Below, in pieces: positions 9,270-17,595 of a stretch of DNA of 64,000 bases (position 1 is the first letter of the stretch; the number at the start of each line of letters is the position of its first letter). Source of the DNA: Sulfitobacter sp. CW3. Lineage in GTDB: Bacteria > Pseudomonadota > Alphaproteobacteria > Rhodobacterales > Rhodobacteraceae. Below the pieces are notes generated by a model. That model was given only the letters and a program-made list of their open reading frames with translations, was not told the DNA's origin and did no database searches. Both the position numbers and the translations under genes were made by a program. Location: contig NZ_JAHXRL010000002.1 in NCBI RefSeq assembly GCF_019392245.1, forward strand, positions 62,001 to 126,000, in the 5' to 3' direction.

Positions 9270-10256
9270 TTATAGCATTGAGGGCACGACCTGATCCGGT
9301 GGGCGGTGGCCGTCTTCGAATGTTTTGATGTTGATGATAACTTTCTCGCCCATCTCGATCCGGCCTTCCAACGTGGCGGACCCCATGTGGGGCAGCAAGA
9401 CAACGTTATCCAGCTCACGCAGACGCGGGTTGATGTCGGTGCCGTGCTCATAGACATCCAGACCGGCACCTTGCAATTCGCCAGCGCGCAGCATCCGCGT
9501 CAGGGCGTTTTCATCGATTACTTCACCCCGCGAGGTGTTCACGATCACGGCATCAGGCTTCATCAATTTCAGACGACGCGCGTTCATCAAATGAAAGGTG
9601 CTGGGCGTATGCGGGCAGTTGATGCTAAGCACGTCCATCCGCGCAACCATCTGGTCTAGGCTTTCCCAATAGGTGGCCCCCAGTGCTTCCTCGACCTCGG
9701 GGCGCAAGCGGCGGCGGTTGTGGTAATGCACCTGCATGCCAAAGGCGGCCGCACGGCGTGCCACGGCCTGACCGATCCGGCCCATGCCAAGAATACCCAA
9801 ACGGCGCCCGCTGACCCGACCGCCCAGCAATGCCGTGGGGGCCCAGCCTTTCCAGTCGCCCGATTGCATCTGCGCCATGCCTTCGGACATGCGGCGTGTC
9901 ACGGCCAGAATAAGCGCCATGGTCATGTCGGCGGTGTCATCGGTCAGAACACCCGGCGTGTTGGACACCAGAATCCCGCGCTGGCGGGCTGTCGTCACAT
10001 CGATATGGTCAACACCCGCACCGTAATTCGCGATCAGTTTCAACTGGTCACCCGCCTGCCCCAGCAGGGCCGCGTCGATTTCATCCGTGACCGTTGGCAC
10101 CAGAATATCGGCTGTTTTCATGGCCTCACCCAGTTCGGCGCGGGTCATTGGCGTATCATCTTCGCGCAAGGTCACCTTGAAAAGTTCCGACAATCGCTTT
10201 TCAACGACCTCCGGCAACCGTCGCGTGACTACAACACTTAGCGGTTGCTTTGACAT
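9270..10256 (-). CDS. D-2-hydroxyacid dehydrogenase (glyoxylate/hydroxypyruvate reductase type)
   Basis: A 328-aa NAD(P)-dependent reductase. The start is the ATG at 10256 (MSKQPLSV), chosen because GGGAGG lies 8 bases ahead. A longer open frame to 10358 has no such site. The Rossmann motif is GILGMGRIGQAVARRAA. Catalytic residues are visible in order: Arg in NTSRGEVIDE, Glu in the following helix, and His in LLPHMGSATLEGR. NYGAGVDHID is the usual substrate-loop motif. The closest family reaction is glyoxylate or hydroxypyruvate reduction, but gluconate-type substrates cannot be excluded. It is the first gene of the operon with ggt and the FAD-linked oxidase. Confidence 0.9.
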   Translation of the reverse strand: MSKQPLSVVVTRRLPEVVEKRLSELFKVTLREDDTPMTRAELGEAMKTADILVPTVTDEIDAALLGQAGDQLKLIANYGAGVDHIDVTTARQRGILVSNTPGVLTDDTADMTMALILAVTRRMSEGMAQMQSGDWKGWAPTALLGGRVSGRRLGILGMGRIGQAVARRAAAFGMQVHYHNRRRLRPEVEEALGATYWESLDQMVARMDVLSINCPHTPSTFHLMNARRLKLMKPDAVIVNTSRGEVIDENALTRMLRAGELQGAGLDVYEHGTDINPRLRELDNVVLLPHMGSATLEGRIEMGEKVIINIKTFEDGHRPPDQVVPSML

Positions 10257-10382
10257 TTTGAGCCTCCCAAATCTGGCTTTGCGCTTTGCTTGGTGGCATG
10301 GTGTCCCAAGCGGCGACGAGGCACAAGAACTTCGCGGCGTAAATGAGCACAAAATCAACCACCAAAGATCAAGCAGGCCGTC

Positions 10383-10892
10383 ATGACATCCAAGTTCCGT
10401 ATCGCCCTATTGGGGGCGCTGGTATCGATTCCATTGGCTTTCAGCACCGCCCAGGCGGCAGAGGGGGTTGGTCAGGTCACCAATCTGCCTGTCCCCCGTT
10501 TTGTGTCGATGAAGGCCGCCGAGGGCAACGTGCGGCGCGGCCCGTCCCTGACCCACCGTATCGATTGGGTGTTCAAACACCGCGACATGCCCCTGCGCAT
10601 CACGGCTGAACATGGCCACTGGCGCCGCGTCGAAGACCGCGATGGCATGGGCGGCTGGGTGCATTATTCGCTGCTGTCGGGCACACGCACGGTGCTGATC
10701 GAGCAAGACAAAATGAAGCTATTGACGCGCCCGGACCCGAACGCGCCCGTTGCTGCCGAATTCGAAATCGGTGCCATCGCACGACTGGGGCAATGCAGCC
10801 TTGAATGGTGTTTTCTGCGCGCAGACGGCTACAAAGGCTGGGCCCCCAAGGCACGTCTTTGGGGCGTTGGCACCCGCGAGATACGCGACTAG
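10383..10892 (+). CDS. Exported SH3-domain protein
   Basis: A 169-aa protein with a signal peptide (about residues 1-25, ending FSTAQA). Two bacterial SH3-like segments follow. The first has KAAEGNVRRGPSLTHRIDWV, HGHWRRVEDRDGMGGWVHYS and SLLSGTRTVLI. The second covers LTRPDPNAPVAAEFEIGAIA and GYKGWAPKARLWGV. Members of this group (SH3_4/COG3807 type) are periplasmic and thought to bind cell-wall peptides, but the exact role is unknown. It is divergent from the hydroxyacid dehydrogenase across 126 bases and lies 54 bases before the quinone oxidoreductase, so it may share a transcript with that gene. Confidence 0.85.
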   Translation: MTSKFRIALLGALVSIPLAFSTAQAAEGVGQVTNLPVPRFVSMKAAEGNVRRGPSLTHRIDWVFKHRDMPLRITAEHGHWRRVEDRDGMGGWVHYSLLSGTRTVLIEQDKMKLLTRPDPNAPVAAEFEIGAIARLGQCSLEWCFLRADGYKGWAPKARLWGVGTREIRD

Positions 10893-10946
10893 GGTTGCGC
10901 AAAGCCCCATCGGCCCAACGACATTTGACAAGACAAGGAATGACAC

Positions 10947-11936
10947 ATGCGCGCTATTACCTATTCCACATTGGGCGAAGCCCGCGATGTACTAAAGCTG
11001 GTGGAAATGGAAACGCCCGCCCCGGCCCAAGGCGAAGTATTGGTGCGTTTGGCGATGTCCGGCGTGAACCCGTCTGATGTGAAATCGCGGCGCGGCAGAC
11101 CCGGCATGACAAAGCCCCCCTTTGATCAGGTTATTCCGCACAGCGATGGCGCGGGCGTAATCGAAGCAGTTGGCGAAGGCGTCGATACGGCACGCATTGG
11201 CCAGCGTGTTTGGATCTGGAACGGCCAGTGGCAGCGCCCTTTTGGCACGGCAGCAACCCATATCACGCTCCCCTCGGCCCAAGCCGTCGATCTGGCTGAT
11301 GACGTATCGTTCGAGGCCGCCGCAAGCTTTGGCATCCCTGCCCTCACCGCCTGCCACGCAGTTTTTAACGGTGAAGACGTCAAAGGCCAGACAATCCTGA
11401 TTCAGGGCGGCGCTGGCACAGTGGGCTATCTGGCCGTGCAACTGGCCAAATGGGCAGGCGCAAAGGTGATTGCGACAACCGGCAAAGACGGCGCGCGCCG
11501 CGCCCGAAAAGCTGGCGCAGATGTGGTGTTGGATTATGCATCGCCTGATTTGTTAGAACAGGTGTTGGAGGCGAACGGCGGCAAGCCCGTCGATACCGTG
11601 ATCGAGGTGGAATTCGGCGTGAACGTCGGGCTGGATGCCGAAGTGATCAAACCAAACGGCCGCATCGCAGCCTATGGATCGGCCAAGGAAATGACCCCGA
11701 CCTTGCCGTTCTTGCCGCTGCTTTTCAAAGCGGTCACAATCGATATTATTCTGGTTTACCTTCTGACAGACGCCCAACGCCGGATCGCCATCGACAAGGT
11801 CCATCAGGCATTGACCGACGGCGCGCTGGACTGCCCCGTCGAGCAGATATTCCCGCTGTCCGAGACAATACGCGCCCACGAGGCGGTCGAGGCGGGTGCG
11901 CGCAGTGGCGCAATCTTGGTTGATTGTTCAGAATAA
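10947..11936 (+). CDS. NADPH:quinone oxidoreductase, MDR family
   Basis: A 329-aa zinc-free medium-chain dehydrogenase/reductase. The N-terminal GroES-like domain carries SGVNPSDVKSRRGRPG and the glycine-rich IPHSDGAGVIEAVGEG. The cofactor domain has ILIQGGAGTVGYLAVQLAKW followed by AKVIATTGKDGARRARKAGAD, the pattern of NADPH-binding quinone oxidoreductases. The catalytic-zinc cysteines of alcohol dehydrogenases are missing, as expected. AAGGAATG precedes the ATG. Downstream lies a cluster of hairpins that could end its transcript. The substrate is unknown. Confidence 0.88.
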   Translation: MRAITYSTLGEARDVLKLVEMETPAPAQGEVLVRLAMSGVNPSDVKSRRGRPGMTKPPFDQVIPHSDGAGVIEAVGEGVDTARIGQRVWIWNGQWQRPFGTAATHITLPSAQAVDLADDVSFEAAASFGIPALTACHAVFNGEDVKGQTILIQGGAGTVGYLAVQLAKWAGAKVIATTGKDGARRARKAGADVVLDYASPDLLEQVLEANGGKPVDTVIEVEFGVNVGLDAEVIKPNGRIAAYGSAKEMTPTLPFLPLLFKAVTIDIILVYLLTDAQRRIAIDKVHQALTDGALDCPVEQIFPLSETIRAHEAVEAGARSGAILVDCSE

Positions 11937-11952
11937 CAGTGCGGCGCAGGGC

Positions 11953-12016
11953 GGAATTTTCAAAAAATTCCGGACCGATTTCTTTGTAAGAAATCGCGCG
12001 CGATTGCAAAATTGCG
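11953..12016. repeat. Three consecutive hairpins between qor-like and mscS genes
   Basis: Three near-perfect inverted repeats follow each other: GGAATTTT-CAA-AAAATTCC (11953-11971, 8 bp), GATTTCTT-TGT-AAGAAATC (11977-11995, 8 bp), and CGCGATT-GCAA-AATTGCG (11999-12016, 7 bp with one G-T pair). A shorter GTGCC-AC-GGCAC stem overlaps the end. Such an array is more than a terminator needs. It looks like a REP-like palindromic element, though no second copy was seen in this window. Confidence 0.65.
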
Positions 12017-12072
12017 TGCCACGGCACAGTCTAGGCCTGCGACCCTGTTTGTCCGGCATCAGGAGATGTACC

Positions 12073-13389
12073 ATGAGACTTCTAGCACTGATTTTCTGCC
12101 TGTTGCTTCCGTTGGGTGCCACTGCCCAAAACACGACCACCCAGCCCACAGGCACCATAACCATACAAGAAAGCGCCGCCGGCGACCGCGCCATTGCAAA
12201 GCGGATTCGCGATATCCTGGCTGAACTGGACGGGTATGCCAGTGTGGAGGTCGCCGTTTCAGCCGGCATCGTGACCCTGACCGGCACCACAGTCGACACC
12301 CAAAAGACAAAGCAACTTAACGATCTTGTCGGGCGTATCGAAGGGGTTGTCGCAATCGAAAACGAGGTGGCGGAAACCACCGATGTCGCCGACCGCCTGA
12401 ACCCCGTTCTTGACCGGTTCAAGGCCCGCATCGCACAAGCCGTGGCGTTCCTGCCCCTTGCTGGCATCGCTTTGGCCGTTTTTGTCGGAATTGTTCTTTT
12501 GGGCTTTTTCATCGCAAGGTGGCAGCAGCCATGGAACAGAATTGCCCCGAACCTGTTCATCGCCGACATTTACCGACAGGTCATCCGAATGCTGTTTATC
12601 ATCGCGGCTCTGGTGCTTGCCCTTGATATTGTCGGCGCGACTGCGCTTTTGTCCGGCATTCTGGGTGCGGCAGGGATCGTCGGTCTGGCAATCGGTTTTG
12701 CCGTCCGTGACACCGTCGAAAATTTCATCGCATCCATCATGCTATCGATTCGCCAACCCTTCCGGCCCAACGATACAATCGAGATCGAAGGCGACACCGG
12801 CAAGGTCATCCGCCTGACCAGCCGCGCCACGATTCTTCTCAGCTTTGATGGCAATCACATCCGAATCCCGAATGCGACCGTCTTCAAAAGCCGAATCGTT
12901 AATTTCACGCGCAACGCCGAGCGCCGTTTTTCCTTTGAACTGGGTATGGCCCCCGATACCGATTTCGCCGCGGCGCGCACCCTCGCCCTTGAGACGTTGG
13001 CCGCGTTGCCCTTTGTTCTGGATACGCCAGAACCCAGCGTTTGGATCGAAACCATCGGGGATAGCACGATTTCACTGCAACTTGCGGCATGGGTGGACCA
13101 AACCGATACCAGTATTGACCTTGCCCGCGGCGAAGCAATTCGCCTAACGATAGCGGCGTTTGACCGCGCCGGCTTTGCCATGCCGGAACCAACCTACAGG
13201 CTGACACGCCCTGCCGAGGTGCCTAGCAAAGAGACGCAGCCCCAAACTCCAGGAACGCCAGCAGCGCCCCCCTCGATGGCCCCGCAAGACGTCGATGCAA
13301 ACGCAGAGAAAGCTCTGGAGCAGATCATTGATCAAGAACGCGCCGGTACAGAGAGCGACTTGCTGACCGATCGAGCCGCTAACGAATAA
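12073..13389 (+). CDS. MscS-family mechanosensitive channel with N-terminal BON domain
   Basis: 438 aa from the ATG at 12073, chosen because AGGAG lies 7 bases ahead and a clean signal peptide (MRLLALIFCLLLPLGATAQ) follows. The open frame extends to 11896, but that would run through the hairpin cluster. Residues about 35-105 form a BON domain (IRDILAELDGYASVEV, VSAGIVTLTGTTVD), known to bind lipid or periplasmic partners. Three hydrophobic helices follow (about 120-148, 165-190, 190-215). The pore helix AAGIVGLAIGFAVRDTVENF then runs into the MscS beta domain, which has RQPFRPNDTIEIEGDTGKV and GNHIRIPNATVF. The C-terminal tail is rich in Pro, Ala and Glu. It would open under membrane tension during osmotic down-shift. 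Confidence 0.88.
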   Translation: MRLLALIFCLLLPLGATAQNTTTQPTGTITIQESAAGDRAIAKRIRDILAELDGYASVEVAVSAGIVTLTGTTVDTQKTKQLNDLVGRIEGVVAIENEVAETTDVADRLNPVLDRFKARIAQAVAFLPLAGIALAVFVGIVLLGFFIARWQQPWNRIAPNLFIADIYRQVIRMLFIIAALVLALDIVGATALLSGILGAAGIVGLAIGFAVRDTVENFIASIMLSIRQPFRPNDTIEIEGDTGKVIRLTSRATILLSFDGNHIRIPNATVFKSRIVNFTRNAERRFSFELGMAPDTDFAAARTLALETLAALPFVLDTPEPSVWIETIGDSTISLQLAAWVDQTDTSIDLARGEAIRLTIAAFDRAGFAMPEPTYRLTRPAEVPSKETQPQTPGTPAAPPSMAPQDVDANAEKALEQIIDQERAGTESDLLTDRAANE

Positions 13390-13468
13390 ATTTCACCCGA
13401 AACTCTGCATTTTTTCATCAATCAGGTCTTGCACCATCCTGAAACCCGGACTAAATAACGGCCAGTGA

Positions 13469-13543
13469 TGGGATGTGGCCTAGCGGTAGGGCACCTGTTT
13501 TTGGTACAGTAGATCGTAGGTTCGAATCCTACCATCCCAGCCA
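13469..13543 (+). tRNA. tRNA-Gln (anticodon TTG)
   Basis: A 75-base cloverleaf with encoded CCA (13541-13543). The acceptor stem TGGGATG pairs fully with CATCCCA. The T arm TAGGTTCGAATCCTA is canonical. The anticodon loop TTTTGGT holds TTG at 13501-13503. The outermost anticodon-stem pair (C-T) is mismatched, the rest pair. Confidence 0.95.
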
Positions 13544-13663
13544 CTACTCTTCAAAATTTGTAAAAAACCGGGGCTCTTCGCCCTGTGGCTTTGAAATTGC
13601 ATCCCAACCTTCGCATGATGGGATGCACGTGGATTGCTCCTGCCAAGGCGCAGGCCAAATGCG

Positions 13664-14068
13664 TCAGACCTTCCGGATCAGGCTCCCTTCCAGGGGAACG
13701 GCGGCGGAAAGGGTGTTGGAGATTGTGCCGTATTTCAGAACGTTGCGGTGCAGAAGGTCAAGCCGGGCATCTGTCTCGTCACTGTCCACTTCGATCCGGT
13801 AGCGGATCAACGTCAGCTTGGGCGGCACATCTTGCCGGATGCCTTCCAAATAGACCTCGGCCCCCTGCAACTGAAACTGCAAAAGCGGTGTAACCCGTTC
13901 AATCCCTTTCAGCATGCATGCAGCCAGCGCCGATAGCAGCAATTCAACCGGGTTCATCGCATCGCTGCGGCCCGCTAGGTCGGTATCCAAGACGATCTCG
14001 GCTTCTTTCGCCACGGCAAGGCTGCCATGGCTATCGATACGGCGGGCAGAAACGCGATAATCCGTCAC
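13664..14068 (-). CDS. OsmC-like protein lacking the second cysteine
   Basis: A 134-aa OsmC/YhfA-type protein. The family signature NPVELLLSALAACMLKGIE contains the conserved first Cys, and KYGTISNTL stands where the second redox Cys (usually a Cys-Pro before Val/Ile-x-x-Thr-Leu) is found. Only one Cys occurs in the whole protein, so a classical two-Cys peroxidase cycle is unlikely without a partner thiol. Its start overlaps the stop of the upstream thioredoxin-like gene (14065-14068), so the two are coupled and may work together. It is the last gene of the permease operon. Confidence 0.85.
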   Translation of the reverse strand: MTDYRVSARRIDSHGSLAVAKEAEIVLDTDLAGRSDAMNPVELLLSALAACMLKGIERVTPLLQFQLQGAEVYLEGIRQDVPPKLTLIRYRIEVDSDETDARLDLLHRNVLKYGTISNTLSAAVPLEGSLIRKV

Positions 14069-14292
14069 AGCATTTGGCCTATCTCTGCGGCGCTCAGAAC
14101 TTTCCCCGAGGACAGCACCCGATCATCCACCACCAGCGCAGGCGTCGACATCACGCCGTAAGCGGCGATTTCAGCAAAATCGGTTACCTTGACGATTTCG
14201 ACGTCCTTACCGGCGGCCTCTGCGGCCGCCTTTGCGTTGTCGCCCAAGGTTACGCATTTTTTGCAGCCCGAGCCGAGGATTTTGATAATCAT
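14065..14292 (-). CDS. Small thioredoxin-like redox protein (CKKC)
   Basis: A 75-aa protein starting at ATG 14292 (MIIKILGSGCKKC), with AGGA nearby. The longer frame to 14580 only shadows the permease gene. It belongs to the TM0996/MTH895 small disulfide-protein group. The fold is a minimal thioredoxin with C10-K-K-C13, a later cis-Pro segment (MSTPALVVDD) and no active-site Trp. Such proteins are often encoded next to ArsP-type permeases and are thought to handle metal- or arsenic-linked thiol chemistry. It lies 11 bases after the permease gene and overlaps the OsmC gene. Confidence 0.85.
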   Translation of the reverse strand: MIIKILGSGCKKCVTLGDNAKAAAEAAGKDVEIVKVTDFAEIAAYGVMSTPALVVDDRVLSSGKVLSAAEIGQML

Positions 14293-14303
14293 GTTGTGTC
14301 CTT

Positions 14304-15302
14304 TCAAATGAATAGATGCGTGATGGCGTTGAAAACAAAGCCTATTGTCAGGATGCCGACGGTCACAATCCCCGTGAATGTGACCAGCAACGGCATCTTT
14401 ACGACCCGCTTGAGCATAATGAGCGAAGGCAGCGATAGCGCGGTGACGGCCATCATAAAGGCCAGCACTGTCCCAAGCCCGACGCCTTTGCCGACCAGCG
14501 CCTCGGCGATCGGCAGGGTTCCGAAAATGTCGGCATACATCGGGATGCCTATCACCGTGGCCACCGGAACCGCCCACCATTTATCCTGACCAAGCAGCGC
14601 TGAAATCGTTTCCGCAGGCACCCAGTTGTGAATGGCAGCGCCAATACCGACCCCGATCAGGACGTAGGGCCAGACCTTTTTGACGATATCCATGACTTGA
14701 TCGCGGGCAAAACCGATGCGCTCGTTTCTGGTCATCGTTTCGTCAGCATCTAACACCGGCACAGTGCGTACAAAGTCGGCAACCTGCCCTTCCATGCGCA
14801 GCTGGCCGATCAACGTGCCGCCGATCACAGCCACCACCAATCCAACGCCGACATAAGCGAGCGCAATTGGCCAGCTAAAGATCGAGGCAAGCAGAATGAC
14901 CGACGCCATATCAACCAACGGCGACGAAATCAGGAACGAGAACGTAACACCCAGCGGCAAGCCAGCAGCAGTAAAGCCGATGAACAGCGGGATCGATGAA
15001 CACGAGCAAAACGGGGTGATGGTGCCCAACAAAGCACCAAGGATATTTGCGCCGATGCCCTCTCGGCCACTCAAAATCCGCCGTGTACGTTCGGGCGGGA
15101 AATAGCTTTGCACATAGGAGATTAAGAAGATCAACACCGAGAGCAGGATGAAGATTTTGACAACGTCATAGACAAAGAACTGCACCGATCCACCGATACG
15201 CGAGGCTGGATCAAGGCCGACCCACTCTACGCCCGCGGTCACCAGATCAGACAACCATTGCATTCGAAGCAATTGATCGTTCATCCAACCGAAAACATTC
15301 AT
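14304..15302 (-). CDS. ArsP/DUF318-type permease
   Basis: A 332-aa integral membrane protein with about eight to ten hydrophobic helices. The hallmark TPFCSCSSIPLFIGFTAAG, holding the cysteines conserved in ArsP, lies near residue 100. A second related block (IPMYADIFGTLPIAEALV) lies near residue 260. The two halves share the PLF/ADI-G pattern typical of this permease family. Characterised ArsP proteins export trivalent organoarsenicals, and other relatives are linked to copper or zinc. The substrate here is inferred only. It starts at the end of a small hypothetical gene (ATGA overlap 15299-15302) behind an ArsR-like operator. Confidence 0.87.
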   Translation of the reverse strand: MNVFGWMNDQLLRMQWLSDLVTAGVEWVGLDPASRIGGSVQFFVYDVVKIFILLSVLIFLISYVQSYFPPERTRRILSGREGIGANILGALLGTITPFCSCSSIPLFIGFTAAGLPLGVTFSFLISSPLVDMASVILLASIFSWPIALAYVGVGLVVAVIGGTLIGQLRMEGQVADFVRTVPVLDADETMTRNERIGFARDQVMDIVKKVWPYVLIGVGIGAAIHNWVPAETISALLGQDKWWAVPVATVIGIPMYADIFGTLPIAEALVGKGVGLGTVLAFMMAVTALSLPSLIMLKRVVKMPLLVTFTGIVTVGILTIGFVFNAITHLFI

Positions 15303-15523
15303 TCCGCCACCGCCCCATTAATGGTTTCGTCAACAAGTGCAGCGTTCAGCCCTGCCCACAGATATGGCGGTTGGTCCGGCCTGATCCGATACAGCCCCCG
15401 ATCCGCCGCTACACCAGCTTGCATATGGCCCAGCATCCGGTTTCGCGCGTCTTCGTCGCGCGGTATCCGCATAGGGGCCAACCACGCAGGCCGGACAAGA
15501 GCGGACAGGAGATAAAAAATCAT
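15299..15523 (-). CDS. Small hypothetical protein at head of ArsP operon
   Basis: A 74-aa protein not recognised by me. The ATG at 15523 is chosen because AGAGG precedes it and because a start further upstream would enter the operator. A hydrophobic first segment (MIFYLLSALVRPAWLAP) is followed by a charged region (MRIPRDEDARNRML) and IRPDQPPYLWAGLNAALV. The stop overlaps the permease start, so it is translated with the permease. It is probably a real gene because of this coupling. It could be a small membrane partner, but no function is claimed. Confidence 0.55.
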   Translation of the reverse strand: MIFYLLSALVRPAWLAPMRIPRDEDARNRMLGHMQAGVAADRGLYRIRPDQPPYLWAGLNAALVDETINGAVAE

Positions 15524-15536
15524 AGGTGCACCTCTA

Positions 15537-15558
15537 CTTATACGCATTTTCGCATAAG
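15537..15558. promoter_or_regulatory. ArsR/SmtB-like operator
   Basis: An imperfect 22-bp palindrome, CTTATACG-N6-CGCATAAG, lies 14 bases upstream of the first gene of the permease operon. Size and layout suit an ArsR-family repressor site. No ArsR gene is in the window. Confidence 0.5.
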
Positions 15559-15731
15559 CTGAGGTGCAGTTCCTTGACCCAGATCATTCGATTGGATGCG
15601 ATGACGATATTACCGGCAGGGCATGCTTTGGGTGAAACCATAGCGTAAGCCCAGAATGGGCTGGGGACAGGAAAGCGGCCCTTTGTAGAGCGACGGCTAT
15701 GCAGACTTTACCGCCGTTCGTTTCCAGCGAC

Positions 15732-16154
15732 CTATGTAGGACTATAGCGTAAAATGCCTGCGATCAGTGGTCCTGATGACGCATCAGACGGATGATTTAC
15801 GCCGTCATTCACCACAACTTCCGCGAAATCGAATGGGCTCACGCCTTCGAGGCAGGCGACATTGATACCAAACTGATTTGGATTGGATCTGCGTTGGTGG
15901 TGAGTGTAAATTCCACAAACCGGGCAGAAGTAGTGCTTGGCTGTTTTTGTATTGAATTGGTAGAGGGTTAGACTGTCTTCGCCTTTCAGAAAGCTGATAC
16001 CGTCCAGTTGGGCGGATACGGCGATTGCGCCTCGCATGCGGCAGTAAGAACATGAACAGCGGCGGATAGTATTCAATCCGTCAGTGAGCTGGACTTCAAA
16101 CTGCACGCCTCCGCAATGGCATGATGCTAGGTGTTTGCGTGAAACGGGTTCCAT
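15732..16154 (-). CDS. GFA-family (CENP-V/Gfa fold) zinc protein
   Basis: A 140-aa protein with the cysteine pattern of the glutathione-dependent formaldehyde-activating (Gfa) fold. The cysteines are in ASCHCGGVQFEV near the N terminus, CSCSYCRMRGA around residue 35, and YFCPVCGIYTHHQ around residue 80. These would bind two zinc ions. Most members are uncharacterised and do not act on formaldehyde. The following LEGVSPFDFAEVVVNDGVNHP is typical of family C termini. It is a single minus-strand gene with no clear operon partner. Confidence 0.88.
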   Translation of the reverse strand: MEPVSRKHLASCHCGGVQFEVQLTDGLNTIRRCSCSYCRMRGAIAVSAQLDGISFLKGEDSLTLYQFNTKTAKHYFCPVCGIYTHHQRRSNPNQFGINVACLEGVSPFDFAEVVVNDGVNHPSDASSGPLIAGILRYSPT

Positions 16155-16250
16155 CTTGAACAGTCCTTTTCCGTGAGCTCTAAGCGATCATAACCGGCTT
16201 AACTATAATTACAGAATACTAGCGGCGATCATGAAGGCCGCTGAATGCCG

Positions 16251-16841
16251 TTATTCGCCGCCAATCACAGTCAGGCCAAGCAGACGCCAGATTTGCATGC
16301 CACCGCGATAATAGAAAATGCGGTCTGCGGGATAGCCCGCCGTGATCATGTTGCGGATCGCGGAGGGCGACTGACCGCACCAGGCGCCGTTGCAAAACAG
16401 CGCTACAGGCTTGGCTGCCGCACAGTCCCATCCGTCGAAATCCGGCTCACACCCCAGTTGGCCAAGTTCGTCGACAACATAGGTGTAAGGGATGTTTATC
16501 GCACCGGGAATAGTGCCGCCTTCGAACCAGTCACGTGTGCGGCTGTCCACCACCACAGCTTCGGAGTCCTTTAGCATCTCGATCAGTTCCAGTTCGCCGA
16601 TCGTGGTGACCCCTTCCGCAGGACTGTGCGGTTGAATGCAAAAATTCGGGCAGCTGCGAGAGGTCAGCGCCCATTCACCGCTGATCTGATTTTTAGTATC
16701 TTGGATCCTGTCGATCGTCACCATACCGCTCTCTGTCGGCACGGTGACCGAGGGCATGTCTTTGGTGATACCCACCTCGGTTTGTGCCATCGCAGTCCCA
16801 GCGACGAGTGTCAGGGCGATTGTCCACGCGAGATTTTTCAT
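16251..16841 (-). CDS. Exported rhodanese-like protein
   Basis: A 196-aa protein with a signal peptide (MKNLAWTIALTLVAGTAMA). The mature part has TSRSCPNFCIQPHSP and then a rhodanese domain: VVVDSRTRDWFEGGTIPGAI and the active loop LFCNGAWCGQS. The loop Cys sits in CNGAWC, so a second Cys five residues on could form a disulfide. This resembles the periplasmic PQQ-dependent catabolism-associated rhodanese group, but no PQQ dehydrogenase or cytochrome genes are nearby. Its likely role is sulfur transfer or thiol redox in the periplasm. Confidence 0.85.
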   Translation of the reverse strand: MKNLAWTIALTLVAGTAMAQTEVGITKDMPSVTVPTESGMVTIDRIQDTKNQISGEWALTSRSCPNFCIQPHSPAEGVTTIGELELIEMLKDSEAVVVDSRTRDWFEGGTIPGAINIPYTYVVDELGQLGCEPDFDGWDCAAAKPVALFCNGAWCGQSPSAIRNMITAGYPADRIFYYRGGMQIWRLLGLTVIGGE

Positions 16842-17000
16842 GACTTGGTCCTCCAGATTTCATCCGCAGCCTAGGGCAAAGCTTAGTCGTTGAACGGTAC
16901 TCCGTCATCACATTTCATGGTGTCGCAGAGCGGCCAATCGTCACGGAGAAGGTTTTCGTCTGACTGCGGCGGTGACCGTCAAGGCGCATTCTGGAGGTGT

Positions 17001-17303
17001 CTAATCGTGGGCGAGGTCGTTCTGAACCACGACTGGGGTCTCAAAGTACTGAAAGCGCGGCGTGCTGCCAAAAGTCTCGGCGACGCGGGCACGAAACGCT
17101 TCTCCGTGTGCCGCCTGTGCGTCGGCGACACTGTCCCAAGTATACACACCACCCGCGATCCCGGCCTCAGGGTCATAGAGGTAGTTCTTGCGGTGCAGCT
17201 TGGGGTGTGCCCGCCAAATTTTGGCGCTTTCCTCAAAGAGCGCGACGACGCGCTCGCGCTCCATCTCTTTGTTGATCTCGAATGTTACGATCTCGGTAAT
17301 CAT
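17001..17303 (-). CDS. YdhR-like putative monooxygenase
   Basis: A 100-aa protein starting at ATG 17303 (MITEIVTFEI), preceded by GAGAGGGA. An open frame to 17351 adds 16 residues without a better site. It has the size and pattern of the YdhR/antibiotic-biosynthesis-monooxygenase dimeric ferredoxin-like fold: KLHRKNYLYDPEAGIAGGVY followed by TWDSVADAQAAHGEAFRA. The family acts without metals or flavin on aromatic or quinone-like compounds in some members. The substrate here is unknown. It is a solitary minus-strand gene. Confidence 0.8.
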   Translation of the reverse strand: MITEIVTFEINKEMERERVVALFEESAKIWRAHPKLHRKNYLYDPEAGIAGGVYTWDSVADAQAAHGEAFRARVAETFGSTPRFQYFETPVVVQNDLAHD

Positions 17304-17595
17304 AGGTAATCGTCCCTCTCTAGGGGAAAGATGGCACGCGCCTTGATGCAATACCAGCCGCGAGGCATCGCGAATATCTGGTTTGGTGGGGTGTAATACA
17401 GTACGAAGGGCCGCTTTGGGCCGTTCCTGTTCCTCAACACAAACGCTGAATCCAGATATGCGCTACTGTTTGCGCCAATATCTGCTTTGCTTGAAAACCA
17501 ACACGAGTGTCGCCTTCGAGCCCAACATATAAAAACCATGCATGGTATCGACCGGGCAGACCCTAAATAAACCGACAAATCTCGGGTGGGCTAGC

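Noticed and set aside
15648..15662. AGCCCA-GAA-TGGGCT hairpin downstream of the GFA-family gene
   Set aside because: Only 6 bp, no T-run, and 70 bases past the gene end. Too weak to call a terminator.
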